From NCBI GenBank assembly GCA_036362985.1, contig JAYGXS010000002.1, forward strand, positions 11,291,502-11,355,501: a DNA stretch of 64,000 bases, read 5' to 3'. The DNA comes from Ligula intestinalis. Taxonomy: Eukaryota > Platyhelminthes > Cestoda > Diphyllobothriidea > Diphyllobothriidae. Shown here one piece after another: positions 35,206-47,277 of the stretch (the stretch's first letter is position 1; each line of letters begins with the position of its first letter). Below the pieces are notes generated by a model that saw nothing but the letters and a program-made list of their open reading frames with translations, ran no database searches and was not told the DNA's origin. The translations under genes and the position numbers were made by a program.

Positions 35206-36842
35206 AAGTTTGTAACCGTTTTCCGAAGAATTTCTCCATCAAATCACATTTCTCGGGATGCCTATTTTCAAATTCATACGACTTAATGAGGACGTCTAAA
35301 GGTTTTTTACGCAAATGCAAAATTTTTAAGGAGTCGAATTAGCTTTTTGGAGGCGGCCAGGAAAAAAGGAGTGCAGAATTGGCATGCTGACGCGACTAAA
35401 ATATCCTGGAAGTAGGCCGTGCGATATTTAAAACTGCAATTAAATTTACGTAACCTTTCCTAAATGAAAGCGATTTATGAGGTGGCACATTATTGGTACA
35501 CTGTAGAAACGGATGGTTTGCGAACGAAAATATCACTGGTACCTTTCAAAATACTGGATCGAAGGCCTGCTTCTTAAGGATTTGAAGAAATTGAGATTTT
35601 GTATTCTTTGTCAAGCATATGCATCCGTTGTTTTCGATATTTGGCGTACACTGAAGCGCTGTGAAGACTTATTTTTGATGTACACAACCCGAACAGCAAT
35701 AAAAATATATTTCGCTGATTTCCTAGGAAGTCTTCAATTTTAGAATATGATTCGGCTTTCTTTCTGCAGGTATAACAGATTTCAGTTCTACACAACCGGT
35801 CTTAAAACCTAGTGATATCCATTTGGGAATCATTTACAAATCAAAAGGAACTATGAGTCCTTTCAAAATTCACGACTAGTTGGTCAGCTAAAACCACACT
35901 ATTAAGCAAAGCGTGTTTTTGTCTTTCTCTGCAATAATAACGCCCAAGTGGCAAAATATGCTTAATCCGGAAAGGAAAATGGTTTTCTGCAAAAATTACG
36001 AGCCAATTCAGAAGAAACTGAAGTTCGAATATTTTGAATTTTATATATTCCAACCCCAATCGAGCGTATGCGGATGTTTGGACATGCCTGTGCGTGCATA
36101 CATATCTATGCGCGTGGCTGCACAAAGGATACTTCGTGACCAAAAGGGAGTTTACGCTTGCCCACGGCAGACATTTATCGGACTGCGGATAGTCGACGCT
36201 AGCTCGCAATTACCGCCGCCTGCATGTGCAGGCCGCGTTAGCCTCCGTGCAAACGTACACCACCGACTGGTTGACAGGCACTGACAGCCGTCTGGTGGGC
36301 GTGAGCGGGCCGAGACTGAAATGATCATCTAGGAATTCATCATCTCGTCATACCGCCGCATATCTCGCTTTACAGAAAACACCGATCTTTCACAAGACCG
36401 ACTGGGATAACTTGGTCTTTCACGGGGCTGACAGCATAAAGGAAGGAACGAGACACACGTGGTATTGAATCCGATCTGTTCTTATTGAAATCTTACGCTT
36501 ATTTTGGGAAACAACTTGCATGACACGTGAAGATGACGGTGTGTTTAATTTTTTCCGCACCTGAACCTACACCCCACTTCCGGTCGTCCTGAAATCGAAC
36601 TACTCTCACAGAAGGATGGATGAGCAAAGAGAGACAGTCTATCCCCCCATAAACGAATTCACGCACAAGTTACCAGTTCTGCATCGACTCGCTGAAGCTT
36701 AAAATGGAAGTGGTCGCTTAAAGCGTCGCAAATAAAGTGTGGAGGAGTGTATTGGATATAGCAGTGCCGTCAAAACCCAGGGGGACTGGAAACCTTATTT
36801 CTGGCTCACTAGCTGTCATCAGCCAGTCTTGCCAAAACCCAG

Positions 36843-36955
36843 TTGGTGAACTACCTGGAGCTCGAAACCATGACCCTTTGATTAGCAGTCTAACGCTCTA
36901 ATAATGAACCCGTGGCTCACAGTTAAGAGCGTTAGAGTTCCAATCAAAAGGTCTA
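36843..36955 (-). repeat. tRNA-like SINE segment, copy B, with a short inverted half-copy
   Basis: The minus strand reads TTAGAGCGTTAGACTGCTAA, then AGGGTCATGGTTTCGAGCTC, with a GCU triplet in the anticodon position and a B-box-like GGTTTCGAGCTCC. Immediately beside it, the plus strand at about 36911-36953 carries an inverted partial copy (TTAAGAGCGTTAGAG, ATCAAAAGGTC). Degraded: no full cloverleaf can be drawn. Confidence 0.6.
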
Positions 36956-37410
36956 GGAGCGGGCGGGGCACCACTTTTGGTCGCATATGGCTGGCTGACG
37001 ACGGCTAATGATCCAGAAATGGCCACTCCAGCCTCCCTTGCCTCCTTTGCCTAAGCTATAAGTCGCTACTAGCTAGAGATTTCGTTTGAAGACAGATTGG
37101 GACGAGTCATTTTCGTTAGCGATTGGTGAAGGTTCGCTAACGGATGCATGGAATAATTACTAAGGGATCAAACCGCGTATGAATAGCAGGTCCTCTTGTG
37201 CTCATTGTACACGTGGTAGTTGCTCCGCACAGGCTCTAAGTAGCGCCCACTTTTTATCCTTCACTTTAAAAAGCTATGCCCTAGTTAACAGCCATGCTCC
37301 GCTAACTGCTTTACATGGTGGGCTTAACTATTCAGTATGCGTCTCTACAGCAGGTATTTATGTCTCTTCTCTCAGGTAACTCCTTAATTAATCCCACCTC
37401 TCTGTCTTCT

Positions 37411-37692
37411 GGCAGCCTTAAATGTCTTGTAGACAACCCGAAGAGCAACGGCCTATCTAAAAAATACAATTCTGGCCAGTCAGAACTGGAGCAATAAAAG
37501 ATTAATACAACGGTCCTCGGGTAGACCAGATTATCAGAGCAGATAAATCTGGAGACAGTGAGCGTTTTTGTGACACTTTTCTGAATCAGAGGTCTGGAGG
37601 CAGATAAACATGACCTCGGGTTTGCCTTTACCATCAAGAATGCGACTGCCGAACGAAAGTTTTGCCTAATTTCGGTCTATGCCTATAGACCT
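37411..37692 (+). pseudogene. LINE (RTE/jockey-like) endonuclease N-terminal relic
   Basis: One plus-strand frame with three stops reads LKCLVDNPKSNGLSKKYN, NTTVLG, TRLSEQINLE and, later, DLGFAFTIKNATAERKFCLI followed by SVYAYRP. This mirrors the order of APE-type LINE endonucleases: the RxLLDNPxSN start, an AxLSETRLSEQ block with its catalytic Glu region, then GVGFAIRN and a xVYAPT block. Downstream 37693-38260 may continue the element, but I cannot align it. Family assignment is by pattern and subfamily is uncertain. Confidence 0.55.
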
Positions 37693-38998
37693 TAAATATA
37701 TTGATGTATACCGCGTACAGCACTTTATTTCTAAGGAAATTAAAATGTTGAATCTTCTTTGAGTTCAGAAGAGCTTTCGGTCATACACAATCTAAGACAA
37801 AGCCATCGACAGACCCCCTCGCAAGGAAAATAACGCAAGCCTCCATCGTTTGCTTTCCCTCCGTGAGACTATCAGAGCAGACCAACGGCTGTCAAAGGGA
37901 AACTTGACGCCAAAATTATGATAATCAGGGAGACAACCCCCTCGGATTCAAGCTCTATGTCTCTCCTTGAGACCCAAATCGTTATCTGGCGCATGGAAGT
38001 TTTTATCCACCGACAGTCAATACAGATTTCAAACTGCACAACCCTCGACCTGGTCATCGCGGTCTGCAAGAAAAGATGCCACAAAATGAGGAACAGCCGT
38101 AACACCATCTTCGTAGAATATTTAAATGAACACTGAAGAATAGAATGGAAATTTTGATGTCCAGAGAGATGTACACAAATTGTAAGACGATTCCACAGCG
38201 AGATTATGGCGAGGGCCACGGACCAACTGGGCAGTCGCTGAGTCGTTCGCCATGACAAATGGCGTGAAGCAAGTGTACAAATTCGCTCTCACACATCGAG
38301 CTGATGAATGCCTACCACGAGGAGCGGCTGGGAATAACCCAGGGGAAACTGACCAAAATCCATCACATGCAAATGCCTTCGATGGCAGTTAGGACACTCC
38401 CGCTCCGCGATATATGTGTCAGGCACTGCGGCTCCGAAAGCCTGTGCCCGATCACGCCTCCAAGATTTTTTAACTCTGTCTTGACACCAGGCTAGGGCGA
38501 AAGTGGAAATAGGGAGCGTGCGGTAGACGCAACGCAGGTCTTCTATCCCTCAAAACTAACTAATGCGCAGGTCGCCGTCCCCGCACCACCTGGGTGTGGA
38601 GTACAGGAAGGGCATCGTCGGAAGCGATGGTCGAACTGCCGATTACTGCTGTGTAACTACAAGCATCATTTGAGAAGCCGAACACGCACACTATCAACTT
38701 CAGTGGACGTCGCCTCGCAAATTTGACAACGAAATCGCAGCTAGCAGCCATGTTTTCAGTCGGCTGTAGCAGTTACACTGACATCGTCATGGGCTTTGCA
38801 TTAAGATTGAACTGAAGATGTATCGGCTCCTCGTCCTGGTTTTTATATAGAGGACAGATGCGTGAACAATCTCTGAGAACCAAGCAAGAAAACTCGCCCA
38901 TTTTCACGTCAAATTTCTCCACAGGCTACTAAAGCACAAGTTCAGCGAAAATTCCCATTTCTACGATTGAAAAGTCGTGTTGGCAAACGATCGTTTTC

Positions 38999-39235
38999 GG
39001 TCATTCATCGTCAGGCCAGTACATGACATGGGGATAGCCGGACAGTGGCAATCCGGCTAGCAAAACCCATTCTATGCTGTCAAAAGGCGCTGGTTCAAGC
39101 CATCGGCCTCCCTTGGCCGACTGCACGCGGAAATCCAACGCCTACTGAAGCCAAATAAGACGAAGCTACGGAGGATAGTTAAACGCAAGCTGCGCGGCTG
39201 ACATACAGAACTCAATCCGCGGACCGCGAGAACAT
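38999..39235. repeat. Dispersed repeat, copy 2 (partner 20056-20510)
   Basis: See the 20-kb copy for landmarks. This copy lacks the inverted left arm. It lies downstream of the LINE relic, within GC-richer sequence. Confidence 0.7.
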
Positions 39236-39239
39236 CTCC

Positions 39240-40470
39240 CCTGTCTCATCTGGGCATGGCAACCAGCGTCCTACCCGCGCAGGCGCCCGCGTTCAAAAGA
39301 CGAGGGAAAACGCAGCTGCTTAATTACCCTCACCCTTTTCCTCCCCCTCTCCCCTTCCCTAACCTGAGGATTATATAATCGCTGTAATTAATTAAAGCAC
39401 AAGTGTTAAAACCGAACCCTCCCCCCCTGCACAGACTTCCCGTGAAAAAGGGGTCGTCAATGTCCATGTCATACTGACGCAAATACAATTGCTATTGGAG
39501 GTGAAGGAATAATAAGGGCCGGCTGAAACCGATACATTATCATGACGTCGTATAAGAGGCAGACAAAGGGCCTCGCTACAAGTAGACCCCAGACGACCTC
39601 CCACAAACACCTGGGACCTAGGAACACCTTAATCAAGACCGGCAGGCCTTATGTGCCTGTGCAAAGACTAGGGCACTCATCTTTGAGATTTAACTGATCG
39701 ACGCTATTAGGACAGGAGATTTAAGCAACGCGGATAAAAAACACAAACCCTGTCAACGTGTCCAAACTGCCAAAAAACATGTCCAGACACAGTACAATGT
39801 CAACAAGATAAGCCCGCGTCCCATCTGATAAAACGCCTCCGTCACCACCAGGATGGACGCACCTGCCGGTCATAGTCGTCATCGCCTTCTCCGTCACTGA
39901 GGTGGATTCAGATCTACTCTATCTCCAACTAGAGACAGTGGTGTAATAATGCCTTGTTTTAAAGAAGGAAATCGAAACGGATTTTTTGTACTGTTTATGG
40001 GAAAATAGATAGCTTAATGACCCAATTAGACGTAAAATGCCATGCCAACTGCAACGAAGCATTCTGTCTGCTGCCCACACGTACTACCGATGAGATAACT
40101 TAGTGGCTGAGAGTGGAACCACCCTCATTGACTCAGCGGTGCGACTATTCGACGCCCCTAGAAGAAATAAATATCTATAAAAGGACTGCCTTAGTCGCCC
40201 TGCCTCAGTCGGCAAGATCTCGAGCAACATCTGGCTGCACGACCCACTGCATAAACGTACATTCCACCTCAAGTTGACCTGTAACAGCATAATGTAGTAT
40301 TCTTTCGATGGTACTGCTTTGTTGCTATTGTTTAGACTAAATGACATTATTAAAAAGGCGCATGTGAAGCTACCAATTGCTGCTTTCACTTAACGTTTCT
40401 AGACTAAGGAGAAATTTACAAAAACAACAGGCTTTCTGCACATTCTAGACATATTCCCTACATATTTGTT
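39240..40470. other. No recognisable gene
   Basis: GC-richer, pyrimidine-rich sequence then AT-rich sequence leading up to the five-exon gene. Short open frames, including those on the minus strand at 39392-39610 and 40084-40389, have no motif. A decayed retroelement is possible but unsupported. Confidence 0.4.
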
Positions 40471-40479
40471 TTATCACAG
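40465..40479 (+). promoter_or_regulatory. Splice acceptor just upstream of the start codon (possible trans-splice site)
   Basis: A T-rich run followed by CACAG ends six bases before the ATG at 40486. Flatworms add spliced leaders to many mRNAs at such sites. A cis-spliced 5' UTR exon would look the same, so which applies is inference. Confidence 0.45.
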
Positions 40480-40485
40480 CATACA

Positions 40486-41274
40486 ATGAGAACTCCTGCT
40501 ACCCTCCTCGCGCTGCTTCTAATAGGTAAGCTCCGCTCGCATATTTTTGGAATAGTATATGATTCGTGCAATGACTTTCGTTCAGTATAAGGGTCCAATT
40601 TATTTCTATCATGCAGGACGCACTCATGGAATTACCATAAAACCGCAGTCCTAAACGACGCAAAAGCCACATCTTGGACTAACATTGGACCCAGGATTCG
40701 AAGTCAAGGTAGGCAAGTACTTCTGGAGCATAACTTATTTCACAGGCGGCCAAAATTGGTGACGCCACGCTAAAGGAATGTTGGAAGGTAGCAGCCACAG
40801 ATAAATCGTGCTATGCACAAGAAAGTTAGTTTTGTACCATTGGTGTTCATGAAACTGTTACTTTTAAATGCTCCTCTTAATTATACATTGTAGAGTCTCC
40901 TCACTGCGTTGTAATGTCAGCTAGTGGCCGATCTCTTGTATTTGTGTAGCACCGAAATCCAAAGTGAACTTCGTAGTCACTAAGGTGCAAAAAGGTAATA
41001 TAGTGGAATTCGAGGGCGGTTCGATAAAACTCACAGTTACAGACAACACGCCAGAAGCTAATCAAATCGCTTTGACGAAAAACAAAGTCAAAGAGGAAAA
41101 GTACCCACTGGACTTCATTCCAACTGTAAGCAGTCATTCTATTATGTTGCTTAATTGTTCAAATGTTCCAGTAGTTTCCATTTATACCGAAATTTCGGGA
41201 TTCTCTTGACACTAAATATTAATCCTTCTACTATTACTTTCGAATAGCCAGTTTCACCTCTGTCAAGAAAATAA
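40486..41274 (+). CDS. Five-exon gene for a small secreted protein, with one in-frame stop in exon 2
   Basis: Exons: 40486-40525, 40617-40708, 40746-40824, 40950-41125, 41248-41274. Every intron is GT..AG and all phases agree (1, 0, 1, 0); donors include GTAAGC twice. Exon 1 encodes a signal-peptide start, MRTPATLLALLLI. Exon 3 gives KECWKVAATDKSCYAQE with a Cys pair; exon 4 gives KVNFVVTKVQKGNIVEFEGG and DNTPEANQIALTK; exon 5 ends PVSPLSRK then TAA. Total 414 nt, 137 codons. Exon 2 has TAA at 40652-40654 in the common frame. Skipping exons 2 and 3 joins phase 1 to phase 1 and gives an open 80-residue product. A strong acceptor-like TTTGTTTTATCACAG ends at 40479, seven bases before the ATG, suggesting a 5' UTR intron or spliced-leader acceptor. 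An AATAAA lies at 41838. Family not recognised. Confidence 0.65.
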
Positions 41275-41279
41275 GCGCA

Positions 41280-42790
41280 AGTGAAAGTTCGGCGAAGTAC
41301 CATATGGGTCTCTGAAAAATGCTGTAGCTTCCTGCACTGTGTCTCTACTTTGAGCTATCACGCGAGCCTGATCAGACATACGCGTACTTCCATTTAACTT
41401 TTCAGTAAAATGCCACAGTATAGACAACACCAACACACTTCACTCTATATGCCCAGACACACTCTGAAGCTATGTTTGAACGCCATGCCCCTCTCCTATA
41501 TCAAGCATAAGGTTCAATTTGTACCCGCAGATACGGCGGATGAAACGGCACTTGTCGGAGCATTCATGCAGAGCGTATTATTTATACGGTGTGAATTGAG
41601 ACATCTTGCGGGGGAGGGCGAGATGTCCTGTGGAAGGTGTTAACATGGCAACGCCATGTTTTCAGCAACTGAAACCAGTCAAATTACCCGCTAGATGGCA
41701 GACTGGGATGATGTACAAGGGCAGCACATTATGACGTCAAACCGGGTTTTATACTTCACCTTAAACGTAATTTTAAAAATATTTCCTTCCTTTAGATTAA
41801 ATGTCAGTGAAAGATTGTTGAAGCACTCCTGCAGAAGAATAAAGCAATCTGGATGATTGCTTTAATATAGGTCGAGTAGGTAATTTCAGACACTTATCAA
41901 AGAAGAAGATGGCTTTTTCCTTCGACATGAATGCTAAAAAAAGGCAACTCGCAGCCAGCTTTTACCGATTACGGAAATATTTGCAGATACCCTGCAAAAA
42001 GGGCAAAACGTTAGTGTTTTTTAGGTCTTTAGAATTTTTGCATGGCCTTTTACTATGTTACCTTAACAGTGGCATGCCTCACTGCTCAAGCTACCTAAGA
42101 ACGGCCTACCCTGAATGCGCCCAAGAACACCCCAAACATAGCAACGGTAGTTCCACAGACGCCTTGTATGTACGAGGGGATGTCCCAAAAATAAGAATTA
42201 TTTAATTTTTTGTTTCAAAAACCATCCCTGAAACATTAATCACCGGCAAACTACTGTCTGTTGGATCTTATGTGATGCTTCGAACTGGTTTTCCAGTGTT
42301 AGAAATATTCTCTTTTATTCTTCTGAACTCATGTTTTAAATTGCCTTCAAAGATTTTTTTCTTAACCTTTTAGGCCTTCTGAAAATTTTTCCCCTGTTGA
42401 TTTTTCTTCATTCTTGGGGAATAAGAAGAATTTGCGGGAGGGGGTAGGTCGGGCGATTAGAGGGTGCCACTTGTTCTGTGACTATGAAACAGAAGGTCAT
42501 TGGCCACTGTTTGAAAATTTTCGTCCGTTCTAGTCGCTATATGTTGACGTGAATGGAGTTCATCTTCAAGTTAAATTTGATTATTCGTGAAACTGGCAAT
42601 CCACTCGTTAATGAGTGCCCGACTTTGGACATCTTCTGTATAAGCTTCCAGAAACATTAAGCCTGCATTTACCGCTGTCTTCCTCAGCAAAAATCAGAAT
42701 TTGATGTTTCCGAGTTGTCTCTAAAGGTTTTTCATGACGAAGGCAGCACTGCTAACCCAGTATTATACAGAAAATAGTTTTTTTCTGCTT
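41280..42790. other. No recognisable gene
   Basis: Contains the probable 3' UTR or flank of the five-exon gene (AATAAA at 41838-41843), followed by AT-rich sequence. Plus-strand open frames at 41410-41643 and 41909-42205 have no motif. Confidence 0.4.
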
Positions 42791-44110
42791 GAGTACACTT
42801 AGCATTACCTGATGTATACTTCGAAAATAAATTCCGCACTTTGGACTGAACAGTTTTAACCCACTCTATCGCTTTCAAAGCCCGAAAGTAAACATCAACC
42901 ACCGAGGAAGTTAAAGCAATTATGCGTGGTTCTTGTTCACGTCAAGGGCATTTTTCTTTCTCTTGTTTGAGCAAGCTATGCTAAGCATTTGCACAACTGT
43001 CAAACAGTTTAAAATGCTTTACACCTTATTTTAGTTGCCCTTTTAAATTCCAATGAAATATATTTTGTCCAGAAGACTTTGTTTGATCGAAAAGCGTTTA
43101 ATTGGATGTTGCTGATAGGCGACAACATTGAAGTGTTGGATTAGCCATCAGAAACGTATAAAAAGAAATATTGTCAAACAAAAATAAACGAGCGACTACT
43201 TTAGGGAAAGAAAGTGCAGTGCGTATGTATACTTTGGCAGCACTGTCTTTAGAGGTCCTGGTTGCCTTTGGCTTATAACAATAACCAAAATTTACACTGT
43301 CAGTAACCTGGCCTTCCCTTTTCTCATTAAATTCCGCCAAAATAAAGTCAAATTTCCCTTATTATCATCAAATTCCGCCAATATAACGTTTAATTTTCTT
43401 CAATAGGCATCAGTCGCCTGAGCAACAGTTTATGTTAATGGATTTGATTATATTTAGTAGATTGAAACGAATATAACTCTTCGTTAATTTAATATTTTTC
43501 AATCACTTACAGGACAATTGAATATTCATTTAAACTCGCTAAATAAGAATTAAATGTTTAACTGCAAATTACGCAAGAGAGAGGGTGGTGGAAATAGATA
43601 TTTAGGCGGCTCTACAAGAAAATGTTGCCGATATCTTATAGATAAACTCCATTTTGTTATTGTCCACCCAGATCTGCAGGTGTCCTTCCTCCAAACTGCT
43701 CTCGAACCCCTCAGTTTATGACCTGTGTAAGCCTAGTAAACGTATAGGCGCTCTTTGCTATCTTTCACGCATCTGAATCAAAGGCGCTCTGGAGACCATG
43801 ACAAGGGGTAAAGCACCTTCCGTTCATCCCAGACCTGTAATTAGACCCTACGAAGAAATATGGCGCTTGAATCTAAGATGGCCTCTTTTTATCTAGTCTT
43901 GAGCAGGTCTGTTCTCGATTTATGAGCAACATTATAAGGGGTTGGGATGACTGGGATATCAACGTTAATATTCCTTTCGGTCCCTGCAGTAAATTTCATG
44001 GCCAGAAATACACATTTCCAAGTGTTTGAATACTAAAATTAATCACCTCGGTGATTATTAACCTAACGGTCAGACCCGATTAAAGACAGAGCTGTTTCGA
44101 TCGAGTTTGT
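42790..44110. repeat. Segmental duplication, copy 1 (partner 49270-50215)
   Basis: Collinear blocks: TACCTGATGTATAC/TACCTGATGTTTAC (42807 and 49291), CCACTC.ATCGCTTTCAAAGC-like (42860 and 49347), CCAATGAAATATA (43051 and 49532), AGACTTTGTTT (43074 and 49557), TCTGCAGGTGTCCTTC (43672 and 49753), ATCAGTTTATGA-type (43711 and 49791), GACAGAGCTGTTT/GACGGAATTATTT (44084 and 50174). Copy 1 has about 350 extra bases around 43250-43600. No conserved frame. Confidence 0.75.
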
Positions 44111-44214
44111 AGATAATTACTCATGTGCAAAGACAGTTATGACCAGGAAATGGGGCAACTTTCATGATGAAATCTGACTCGGTAGATTAGTATATACAGT
44201 AGGCGCCTCAGACC

Positions 44215-46135
44215 GTGCAATTTTCGTAACTTTGTATGAGTTTGATCATTCCTTGAATACCAATGTGAATGCATTTAGGAAGATTAAGAAATAATAATGA
44301 ACTGCAACAAGCATATTAGGTACGTAAAAAAACTATAGGAATTACTAAGTGTTTGTAACGAAAAATTACATTTTCTCGATAATCCCGTGATTTTGGAGTT
44401 ATAAAAAAGAGCTATAAATTAGAACAATAAATTTAGATATTACGTTAAATTAAAAACTTGAAGCAACCACTTTCTATATAAAGAAAGAATTTTTCTTAAG
44501 TCAACATATTCTGTTAACTTTAATCTTACTGAATGAGTACTTATTGAATGTTATCAACAAAAGTGTGTCATATTTTTCCTTGTTTTTACTGTCTTCTTTG
44601 ATAAATTTATAAATTCTGCATTTGTTAGACGTTTACACCAAAACCTTTGAAATAAGGAAAATATAAAGAGGATTTCCCAAAAAAAGTGTTTCCGATATTA
44701 GTTTTAGTGAATATGGCAACGTTTTTAATGTAAAGTATGGCCTCAAAACAGCAAAACATATTGTCGAGGGTAAATAATGTCCGCACTGGAGTTGTGAAAC
44801 TGCTATTCCTAAGATTGATAAAAAAACTTTCCATAGAAGGTTACCTCTTAGAAATTGCTTTGATTAGATATTTGGCTGACGAAATCCTGCGCATATTAAC
44901 TTTTTCCAACGTAATAATACAATGAAATTTGATACTTTTGAGAATTTAATGAAGTTTCCTGAAGAAAAACGATTTAATTTGACTGAAGATGAAAGAACCT
45001 TCTTCAATCTTTATAATGGATTACCGTCCGCATGAGTAGATTAATTCCACATTCATTTATAAACTGGCGAATTCAAAAAAACTGGCCATATACATTGCCA
45101 TTGTTTAAACTACTGATTATTCTTTCGTCTGTTCCATTGCTAAATAAAGCAAAAGGGGAACGTAAAGTATACAAAAACTATATTTCTTCACGACTTATTA
45201 TTCAATAAGGCCTTCTTTGTCTTAAATTCGCGAGAACATTTGGTTTTTATTGAAGGAGGTTCGAGGTTTATTGGTGCATTCAAACAAATACTCTGCTGTT
45301 AGTGCATTTTGTGCAAAAATACTTCATAAAATAACTAACCATAATTTTCAAATACAAATCTTCAATGTTACTGCATACAAATTTGGTCTCTTTAACTTGG
45401 CTTTACTTCAATCTGAACAATTTTAGATCAACTTTTCCAGTTCTGGAAGGGATATTTTGTATACCTATTTTACTTATTTTGGAGTTCCTTCCTAGTATTA
45501 TCAAAATTAAAGTGTAGTTTGGTTCTCTCTTTCGCAATAGCATGGGAAATTCCTTCTTTTCTAAAAACTACCCCCAATTTCGCCAAAACTAATGGCCATT
45601 TCTCTCAATAAACCTAACTAAAATGACGATTTTACTTAGCAAAAGGCTTTCGCAGCATTCAACAAACTGAATGAATAAAAATAGTTTTACTAAATATACG
45701 CTAAATCACCAGGTGAAATTTCATTATGAACGTTGCATGGACCTTGGCGACTACTGCATTTGGTTAGGTTGTTTTGATCCACTAAGTAGATTTAATGCTG
45801 AGAACGAATTTAGTTCATTTTATCAAGGGTAATGCGCAGTAATGTTGGCAAGTGTGGGAGCGGTCTGACATCGAAATATTTTCTTATGCTAATAAAGTAT
45901 GACAGAACAAAACGTTTGATTAATATGCACTTTACTGTGAAAAGTCTCCAAAATAAATTTTAAAGAGTATAAAACATATCCCTTCCAAAACTGGAAAATT
46001 TTGTCCGAAATTGTTCAGATACAAGTGAGTCTAGGGCTAAGGAATCGCATTTTCAAAAACAAGAAAAAAAAACATCTATAAAACTTATTTTTTCTATTGT
46101 GTGAAGTTTTGTGCCACAAAATGTAGTAATAAATT
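44215..46135. repeat. Segmental duplication, copy B (partner 21890-23455 plus 27405-27790)
   Basis: This is the uninterrupted version of the duplicated unit, about 1.9 kb. In copy A the same unit is split at about 23455 by 3.95 kb that contains a PLE, a dispersed repeat and SEA-exon sequence. Confidence 0.8.
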
Positions 46136-46239
46136 TATATGATAAAAGTTGTTTCACCGTTGCGATATCTAGGACCGTAAACTTGATATATCAACGGAAA
46201 CGCGCGACATACTTTCACTTTTTCATGTTGGGCCGTGCC

Positions 46240-47262
46240 ATGAAGATGTTGAATCATTTCCTATCTGAAGTTGACTTTGTCCGCATATGAAATTTGACAC
46301 CCGAAGGGCTGCCGCGTACGTCATTAGCTAATGTTTTTGATACAAGCAAGGACACAGTATCCAGAATTATTAACTCTAAAATAGTGTCTAGAAGTAAAAA
46401 TCGTGAATAAAAATGATCCAAAGCAAATCAGGATGACAATTGTATTCGTCGAACACTAAAAAATGCCACTATTGACAGGTAATTTTTGTCCCTGTTCTCT
46501 CGGAATCTTCTTACAAACAAAATGCGGGAATTCGGCCTTCATCAGAAGATGGTTATGGTTTAGCTATTTTTAAGTAGAAAACATATCAAGGAATGTTTCT
46601 TATTTGCTCAGAAACACGTAAGTCAGAGACTATCATTTTGGAAAAGCATTTACCATTGTGATGAAGCACTCGTCTAAGGAAAGTCTACAAATTCTGCACA
46701 TGCAGTCATATGCGGCAAGAAATTCCCCAAAGAACGCACTGTGTCGATGCCAACATTTAAAAACTATCGACGCCTCATGAGTTGGATGACGATCAATTTT
46801 AGTAAGCGACAAATCTGGCCGTCAACAAAAGATATTATTAACAACAAGGTATATGCTAACATTTTCAAAGACACCTTTGGTTGTGATGGCATTAAAGGCG
46901 TCGAGTGGACATTGTCATGCTAAAAGGCAATGCCGCTGCTCACCGATCAAAAGAGGTATAACTATAATTTAACTAACGATTATAATCTTATTTTTTAGAC
47001 TACAGCCACTCTTTTCGTCTGCGGCCTACGAACTATATTTATATCTCCGAACAGACCTCAATCCCACTGAAAATATATTTGTCGTAATCAAGAGAAACTG
47101 GGAGAAGCTACCGAAATATTTTTCGATGGAGCAGAAATTGGAGGTCGGCCTGGATAATTGTATAGACCAAACTATCATTGACAAGATGGTTGTCTCTATG
47201 CCCTCCCGAATTACTGCTGTTCTAAACGTTAAAGGACACTCAAAAAATATATCAGTATTTTA
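46240..47262 (+). pseudogene. Tc1/mariner-type transposase relic
   Basis: Plus-strand frames in order: a helix-turn-helix-like stretch with GLPRTSLANVFDTSKDTVSR and IINSKI (about 46303-46380), RNLLTNKMREFGLHQKMV, SRKHIKECFLFAQKHV, SFWKSIYHCDEALV (the catalytic Asp region, GAT at 46660), VICGKKFPKERTVSMPTFKN, IINNKVYANIFKDTF, GNAAAHRSKEV where a DNAPxH motif is expected (the Asp is lost), and DLNPTENIFVVIKRNWEKLP (Asp codon 47054) followed by IIDKMVVSMPSRITAVLNVK. Order and spacing match a Tc1-family transposase. Many stops and shifts make it dead. Terminal inverted repeats were not confidently located. Confidence 0.82.
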
Positions 47263-47277
47263 CGCATTAGTTTTCGG

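Larger units (their letters stand above)
31270..37145. repeat. Two-copy segmental duplication (about 31270-33330 and 35410-37145)
   Basis: Ordered shared blocks: TTTCAAAATACTG-like (31405 and 35546), a GGTATTCGGCG/GATATTTGGCG block (31496 and 35636), CAAATCAAAAGGAACTA (32037 and 35837), TTCGAATATTTTGAA (32223 and 36024), GAGCGTATGC (32260 and 36062), CAGACATTTA (32362 and 36168), and TCTAGGAGCGG (33110 and 36952). Copy B is about 300 bp shorter. The second-family PLE (33.8-35.2 kb) lies between the copies. No reading frame is shared. Confidence 0.8.

Noticed and set aside
36843..36912. A functional tRNA-Ser (GCU anticodon)
   Set aside because: It lacks the long variable arm of serine tRNAs and a closed acceptor stem.
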